From NCBI GenBank assembly GCA_947177885.1, contig CAMWWF010000081.1:1-10117 (forward strand): a DNA stretch of 10,117 nt, given 5' to 3'. Position 1 is the stretch's first letter; every line of letters starts with the position of its first letter. Made by a program: the position numbers and the translations under genes. The notes beneath the pieces are model-generated. The model was given only the letters and a program-made list of their open reading frames with translations, was not told the origin of the DNA and made no database searches. This document shows, one piece after another, positions 6,537 through 10,117 of this stretch. The DNA comes from an uncultured Lachnospiraceae bacterium. GTDB lineage: Bacteria; Bacillota_A; Clostridia; Lachnospirales; Lachnospiraceae.

Positions 6537-8069
6537 CTACTCCAGCTTCAGCTCCTCGATCTGCGCCCTGATATCATCCCTTCGCTCCGTCAGCATCAGT
6601 TCCTCGTTATGCCGCTTATAATCCGGACTGCCAAAAGTGGCTATGAACCGGGCACTGTAGCTGTTCACGGTGAGCTCCGTCACCAGGATCAGCATCTCGT
6701 TGCCCGCTGTCCCGTCCTTTGCCGCAAAAGCTTCTTCCGCAAAAGCAAACATGGCATGAAGCTCCTGCTGCACTCCGGCCGTCTTCTGCTTCATCTTCTC
6801 CACTTTTGTGCCGTATCGTGTTTTCAGGAAATCATAGGCGGCAGCTCCCGTCTGAGCCTCTCCCGTATAAAGCTCCTTCCTGCTCTCCTCCAGAAAGCGG
6901 ATGACACTGTAGTGTCTCTTCCTGTCACTGTCAGACAAAGTGTTTGCAGTCTGGAGATTCTCCAGAAGCTTCCGCCGTCCGTCCGTCTGCTTTTCCAGCA
7001 GGGCAAGCACCTGTCCGAGCTGCATTTCCTCTGCCGTGCTGCCGATATTTTTCAGGGGATTTTTCAGATCGGACAGGAACGCGGCCTGCTCCATGATCTC
7101 CTTCATATCCGCCTGCACTTTATCAAGCAGCATGCCAAGCAGCGACAGCCGTTCGTCGAAAGGTGCCTCTTTGGCACGGGCAATGGCCTGCACGGAAGGA
7201 TTTCCGCTCAAAATATCTTCAATATGATAATCCTTCTTATATTTATTATAAAGATCATAATATGCGGTAAACTCCTTTACCACCTTCTCGTTTCGCAGAT
7301 ACTGCCCCACCAGGGTCTCATCCACCGGGATCGTTTCCTCCTCATACAGAGCCAGTATCTCCGACAGATCCTCCCATCCCCTGGCCGTCACATAGCTGCG
7401 TCCCTTAGTGGTCATTTCCATACAATAGAAGTGGTCTTTTTTCAGGTCCAGATAATTCACCACCGCATTGTGGATCCGCTTCTCCGCCGCATATTCCTTC
7501 CAGATACGGTAATCCGGCTCCACCTCCATGACTTTCAGACGATCCAGCGTCACCACATCGAACTCTCTGACGGATTTATTGTACTCCGGAGGATTGCCTG
7601 CCGTGACAATGACCCAGCCCTCGGGAACTCTGTGACGTCCGAATACCTTATACTGCAGGAATTGCAGCATGGAAGGTGCCAGTGTCTCCGACACACAGTT
7701 GATCTCATCCAGGAACAGAATCCCTTCCCTGATGCCGCTGGCCTCCATGGTGTCGTAAACAGTAGCGATGATCTCACTCATGGTATATTCCGACACGCTC
7801 ATGGTCTGTCCGCCGTATGTCTTCTGCGTGATAAAAGGCAGCCCCAGCGCGGATTGTCTGGTATGATGCGTCATGGAATAGGACACCAGCGCGATCCCCA
7901 TCTCCTGGGCGATCTGCTCCATGATAGCCGTCTTGCCGATACCCGGCGCTCCCAGCAGGAAGATGGGTCGCTGCCGCACCACGGAGACACGATACTCGCC
8001 GAACTCGTCCTTCTTCAGATATAAATTAATGGAATTCTTAATATATTCCTTGGCCTGCTTAATGTTCAT
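6537..8069 (-). CDS. MoxR-type AAA+ ATPase
   Basis: 510 residues. Seen: Walker A GAPGIGKT (40-47), Walker B GILFLDEIN (116-124) with Asp121-Glu122, a sensor-1 Asn in VTAGNPPEYN (155-164), and TLDRLKVMEV (174-183) in the place of the arginine-finger/sensor region. The AAA+ core covers about 1-235. Residues 240-460 are long helical segments rich in charged residues, and a conserved-looking tail (460-510) ends the protein. Known of the family: MoxR ATPases work with VWA-domain proteins as chaperone-like machines that remodel, activate or insert metal into target proteins (RavA-ViaA, NorQ-NorD, cobalt chelatase subunits). The upstream VWA gene fits this exactly. GGTGG lies 10 bases before the ATG. 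The usual order is ATPase first, VWA second; here it is reversed with a 344-base gap. The protein is soluble. Confidence 0.94.
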   Translation of the reverse strand: MNIKQAKEYIKNSINLYLKKDEFGEYRVSVVRQRPIFLLGAPGIGKTAIMEQIAQEMGIALVSYSMTHHTRQSALGLPFITQKTYGGQTMSVSEYTMSEIIATVYDTMEASGIREGILFLDEINCVSETLAPSMLQFLQYKVFGRHRVPEGWVIVTAGNPPEYNKSVREFDVVTLDRLKVMEVEPDYRIWKEYAAEKRIHNAVVNYLDLKKDHFYCMEMTTKGRSYVTARGWEDLSEILALYEEETIPVDETLVGQYLRNEKVVKEFTAYYDLYNKYKKDYHIEDILSGNPSVQAIARAKEAPFDERLSLLGMLLDKVQADMKEIMEQAAFLSDLKNPLKNIGSTAEEMQLGQVLALLEKQTDGRRKLLENLQTANTLSDSDRKRHYSVIRFLEESRKELYTGEAQTGAAAYDFLKTRYGTKVEKMKQKTAGVQQELHAMFAFAEEAFAAKDGTAGNEMLILVTELTVNSYSARFIATFGSPDYKRHNEELMLTERRDDIRAQIEELKLE

Positions 8070-8144
8070 ATCTTTAAATCCACCCTTCCCGCCTGCACCC
8101 GTTCATTCATGTCATTGCGTTTATTTATCCTATTTACACCCCTG

Positions 8145-8302
8145 TGCGTGCTTCGGCACGCATACCAATCAATATTTGAAAATCCCGTGCCTGCTGACAT
8201 ATCACACCCATCGGCACTTTACCCTCATGTCTGTGGACACATTCCGTCCCCCGGCGCTTCCTGTTCCCATTTTCGGTCAGACTGACAATGCCACACAGAC
8301 AT
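8145..8302 (-). ncRNA. Candidate structured RNA between VWA and ATPase genes
   Basis: The 344-base gap (8070-8413) has no convincing gene, but on the minus strand holds three stems in a row. ATGTCTGTG/CACAGACAT (8294-8302 with 8227-8235) encloses 58 bases, GTGCC/GGCAC (8213-8217 with 8187-8191) follows, then a tight hairpin of 7-9 base pairs with a four-base loop (8145-8162). On the plus strand that last hairpin would have a very stable C(TTCG)G loop, so the direction is uncertain. It could be a leader controlling the ATPase gene, a processing site or a dispersed repeat. No known RNA family was recognised. Confidence 0.3.
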
Positions 8303-8413
8303 TCCGCCAAAAATCCTTTTTCAGAGCATGTCCGAAAATTTCTGTACACCGGCTTTGTACCATATCGGCAATAAATTCAGACAGCCATGTTCCTGCTCAT
8401 ATCTGTATATCCG

Positions 8414-9727
8414 TTACTCCGCCTCTGCCTCTTCTTCCAAAGAATCCTCCTCCAGCACCACCTTCATGCTCCACGGCGGCACCGGCGCCCGATGCTCGTC
8501 CTCGTCCAGAAACGCAAATATCACATCATACTCCGGCATCCTCCGGGGATAGATCCCATAGCCGTCCGTAAAATAAATCAGTCCTTTCAGGTTCTCAAAT
8601 TCCCCCTGCAGCTGCAGCTTCTCAATATATTCAAACACCGGCCGGAAATCTGTGGCGCCAAACCCTGTCAGCTTACCGTACCGCATAAAAGTATCAAAAT
8701 CCTCATCATTGGTGATCCTGGTATCACTCTGCACCTGATTGTCACACTGGATGATGTGCACATTGACACGATGGAAAAAATTCTCGCTGCCCTTTAAAAT
8801 GGAATAAGTCTTTCTCAAAAAGGCTTTCACAATGGCGCCTCTGCATGACGCGGAAGTATCTATGGCAATGACAAACTCCCTTACCTTGTTTACTTCTCTG
8901 TATTCCAGAGGCTCTATCAGGGGCAGGTTCCCGTAGTGCTCCAATCCATAGGTATAGTAAATATAATCAAACTCCTCGTCATTTACCGTGATATCCTCCC
9001 CCATAACCGTAAATCTGCGCAGAATCTCACTGTAATCATAGCGGTCTCTTGTGGTCTCCTCCAGATTCTTCTCCAGACTCTCCGCGCCCTTTTTATTTCT
9101 GGTAAAGGATTTCAGGTCAGCCTTTACACGCTCGCTGATCTTTTTCCACTGCTCTTCCGTGATCTCCAATTGCTCCTGTGTCCCGGAATCCGCCGATCTC
9201 CAGAGGCTGTGGACATCCCTTGCAAACAGTCTCACAAGCTCCTGCCTTTCATCCGGTGTAACAGGATTGTGGCGGAAATATCTGTAGATCCGTTCCGCCG
9301 TCAAAGGCCCGATATCTTCCCTTAAAATTCTGAGCTTCCTGACCGCGTCCGTGTCCTGCTCCAGGGATACGCTCTCCAGTCTCAGATCAAGGATCACATT
9401 CTCCACTGCGATATCCGCCGCCAGATCCCAGTTTCCGGAATCCAGTTTATCATACTGAAACCCATGGGAAAAAATACAGTGCAGCAGCACATGAAGATAA
9501 CTTCTGGTAATGTATCCGGGATTTTCCTGATAGGTTTTCAGTACATACACCGGGTCATAGAACAGTGTTTGTCCATCTGTGGCAAAACAGCCCGTCCCTG
9601 CCCGTTCCTTTCTCTTTAGCTGAGCCAGTGCCATATCAAAAAAACGCAGATGCATCAACAGATCGTCGTGGGCAAGTGCCAGTATTTGATTTGCCAGAGA
9701 CTGAATTTTATTCTCCTCCGCCGCCAT
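8414..9727 (-). CDS. VWA-like protein with putative metallopeptidase N-domain (DUF2201 type)
   Basis: 437 residues. The N-terminal half (about 15-260) matches the putative metallopeptidase domain found before VWA-like domains. It has HVLLHCIFSH (79-88), in which three His stand at HExxHxxxxH positions but the Glu is Val80, and NWDLAADIAVEN (99-110). The C-terminal half (about 283-427) is the VWA-like domain: the metal-binding MIDAS motif DTSAS (290-294), Thr359 in GFGATDF and Asp388 in IYFTDG, all in place. The last ten residues are strongly acidic. There is no signal peptide, so it is cytoplasmic. Known: VWA proteins of this kind partner MoxR ATPases, and the ATPase gene is next downstream. 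AGGAGA lies 6 bases before the ATG at 9727. The gene has its own promoter and a foldable leader. Confidence 0.93.
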   Translation of the reverse strand: MAAEENKIQSLANQILALAHDDLLMHLRFFDMALAQLKRKERAGTGCFATDGQTLFYDPVYVLKTYQENPGYITRSYLHVLLHCIFSHGFQYDKLDSGNWDLAADIAVENVILDLRLESVSLEQDTDAVRKLRILREDIGPLTAERIYRYFRHNPVTPDERQELVRLFARDVHSLWRSADSGTQEQLEITEEQWKKISERVKADLKSFTRNKKGAESLEKNLEETTRDRYDYSEILRRFTVMGEDITVNDEEFDYIYYTYGLEHYGNLPLIEPLEYREVNKVREFVIAIDTSASCRGAIVKAFLRKTYSILKGSENFFHRVNVHIIQCDNQVQSDTRITNDEDFDTFMRYGKLTGFGATDFRPVFEYIEKLQLQGEFENLKGLIYFTDGYGIYPRRMPEYDVIFAFLDEDEHRAPVPPWSMKVVLEEDSLEEEAEAE

Positions 9728-9825
9728 ATTTATTCTCCTGTTATTTTGTCCGCATTTTCCTCATTTTTCATTTACATTCTGCGCCGATCCGCTTCCTTCA
9801 TATTATGGATTGCCCTTTTCGACTT

Positions 9826-9872
9826 TATGCCGTTTTTCACTCCTGTCCACCAAAACGGACATCCCCGGCATA
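9826..9872 (-). promoter_or_regulatory. Two-part stem-loop at the 5' end of the VWA transcript
   Basis: On the minus strand TATGCCG and CGGCATA (7 base pairs) enclose a second stem TGTCC/GGACA around an 8-base loop, with an asymmetric internal loop (GGGA opposite GGAGTGAAAAA). It begins within a few bases of the predicted transcript start, about 100 bases before the VWA gene. No T run follows, so it is not a terminator. It could be a stabilising 5' hairpin or an uncharacterised ligand- or protein-binding leader. Confidence 0.42.
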
Positions 9873-9881
9873 CCTTATTAC

Positions 9882-9910
9882 ATTTTAGCTCCTGAGGGAA
9901 AAAAAGTAAA
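9882..9910 (-). promoter_or_regulatory. Probable promoter of the VWA-ATPase-LRR genes
   Basis: On the minus strand TTTACT (9905-9910) and TAAAAT (9882-9887) are 17 bases apart, matching four and five of six consensus bases. The start would be near 9875, giving a leader of about 148 bases before the VWA start codon. It is the only good minus-strand promoter I see upstream of the VWA-ATPase-LRR set. Confidence 0.55.
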
Positions 9911-9953
9911 CTGAAAGATAGAAAAACTGCAAAGAAGGTGGCATAAAAATTAC

Positions 9954-9971
9954 CGGTGGCGAAGTGAACAG
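9954..9971. repeat. Second copy of the CGCCACCG-TGTTCAC-like string
   Basis: On the minus strand CTGTTCACTTCGCCACCG closely resembles the plus-strand string CTATTCACACGTCGCCACCG at 3742-3761, differing by a two-base gap and two substitutions. Two copies in 10 kb, both in gaps between genes, suggest a short dispersed repeat, though the length is small enough for caution. Confidence 0.35.
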
Positions 9972-9990
9972 ATCAACGCATAAATAAATC

Positions 9991-10016
9991 AAAAAATGCC
10001 GGGAACCCGAACCCGG
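9991..10016 (-). terminator. Probable terminator of a gene beyond the right edge
   Basis: On the minus strand CCGGG and CCCGG pair around an 8-base loop, followed by CA and a run of six T. The stem is short but all G-C. It would end minus-strand transcription arriving from the right and insulate the VWA promoter. It fits the possible gene end at 10060. Confidence 0.55.
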
Positions 10017-10059
10017 AAATTGAAAACCAAAAGCAGATACTATACTTCCAATGAACCAT

Positions 10060-10117
10060 TCACCACAATGACCGGGAGGCTGCGATGATGGCAAATACCC
10101 CGGCCTTGCCATGTGAC
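10060..10117 (-). CDS. Possible C-terminal end of an unidentified protein
   Basis: On the minus strand one frame is open from the window edge to TGA at 10060-10062. It reads 18 residues (SHGKAGVFAIIAASRSLW) with codons like those of the neighbouring genes, and a terminator follows about 45 bases later. This is too short to identify. The competing reading is a plus-strand gene start at 10085 or 10088, which has GGGAGG upstream; only one of the two is likely to be real. Confidence 0.3.
   Translation of the reverse strand, partial: SHGKAGVFAIIAASRSLW

Noticed and set aside
6060..8024. 654-residue open frame on the plus strand
   Set aside because: It lies opposite the ATPase and LRR genes, both with clear motifs; its protein is rich in His, Arg, Leu and Ser with no domain, as expected from the antisense of a biased coding strand.
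8134..8349. 71-residue minus-strand frame between VWA and ATPase genes
   Set aside because: GTG start without a ribosome site; it crosses all the stems seen there and shows no domain, so structured non-coding sequence is the better reading.
9885..10112. 75-residue minus-strand frame at the right edge
   Set aside because: It reads straight through the 9991-10016 terminator and into the VWA promoter, with an odd Phe/Ser/Pro-rich sequence.

Overview
The window is about 10 kb of a moderately GC-balanced Bacillota genome, most likely a Lachnospiraceae-type gut clostridium. This rests on the mix of gene families (DegV/FakB, a eukaryote-like UDP-sugar pyrophosphorylase next to galE, a VWA-like/MoxR pair, an intracellular BspA-type LRR protein), AGGAG-type ribosome sites and sigma-A-like promoters. 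Species cannot be read from the sequence. All six confident genes lie on the minus strand, so transcription runs from right to left. No tRNA, rRNA, CRISPR array, transposase or phage gene was seen.

Right part (5412-10117). A possible gene end and a terminator (9991-10016) sit at the right edge. A promoter (9882-9910) then starts a transcript whose 5' end can fold (9826-9872). It encodes a VWA-like/putative metallopeptidase protein (8414-9727), a MoxR-type AAA+ ATPase (6537-8069) and a cytoplasmic leucine-rich-repeat protein with an unrecognised helical C-terminal domain (5412-6338). The 344-base gap between VWA and ATPase contains no convincing gene but has three nested or successive stems. 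ATPase plus VWA protein is a known chaperone-like pairing (RavA-ViaA is the studied example); the LRR protein could be a recognition partner. This module is the best candidate for a poorly described system.

Middle part (2339-5313). A UAP1-type UDP-sugar pyrophosphorylase (4018-5247) is driven by a near-consensus promoter. Downstream is galE (2460-3476), with its own probable promoter and a strong terminator. GalE carries Cys at the position that decides whether N-acetylated UDP-sugars are accepted, and the pyrophosphorylase has the motifs of UDP-HexNAc enzymes, so together they may make and interconvert UDP-GlcNAc and UDP-GalNAc. The 541-base gap between them holds inverted repeats and a possible short dispersed element, a piece of which recurs near position 9954.

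Left part (1-2184). A serine hydrolase of the beta-lactamase/PBP-like family (772-2184) is followed by a DegV-family fatty-acid-binding protein (1-685) cut off by the window edge. The DegV gene has a perfect TATAAT -10 box and a TACA-N2-TGTA palindrome over the predicted transcript start.
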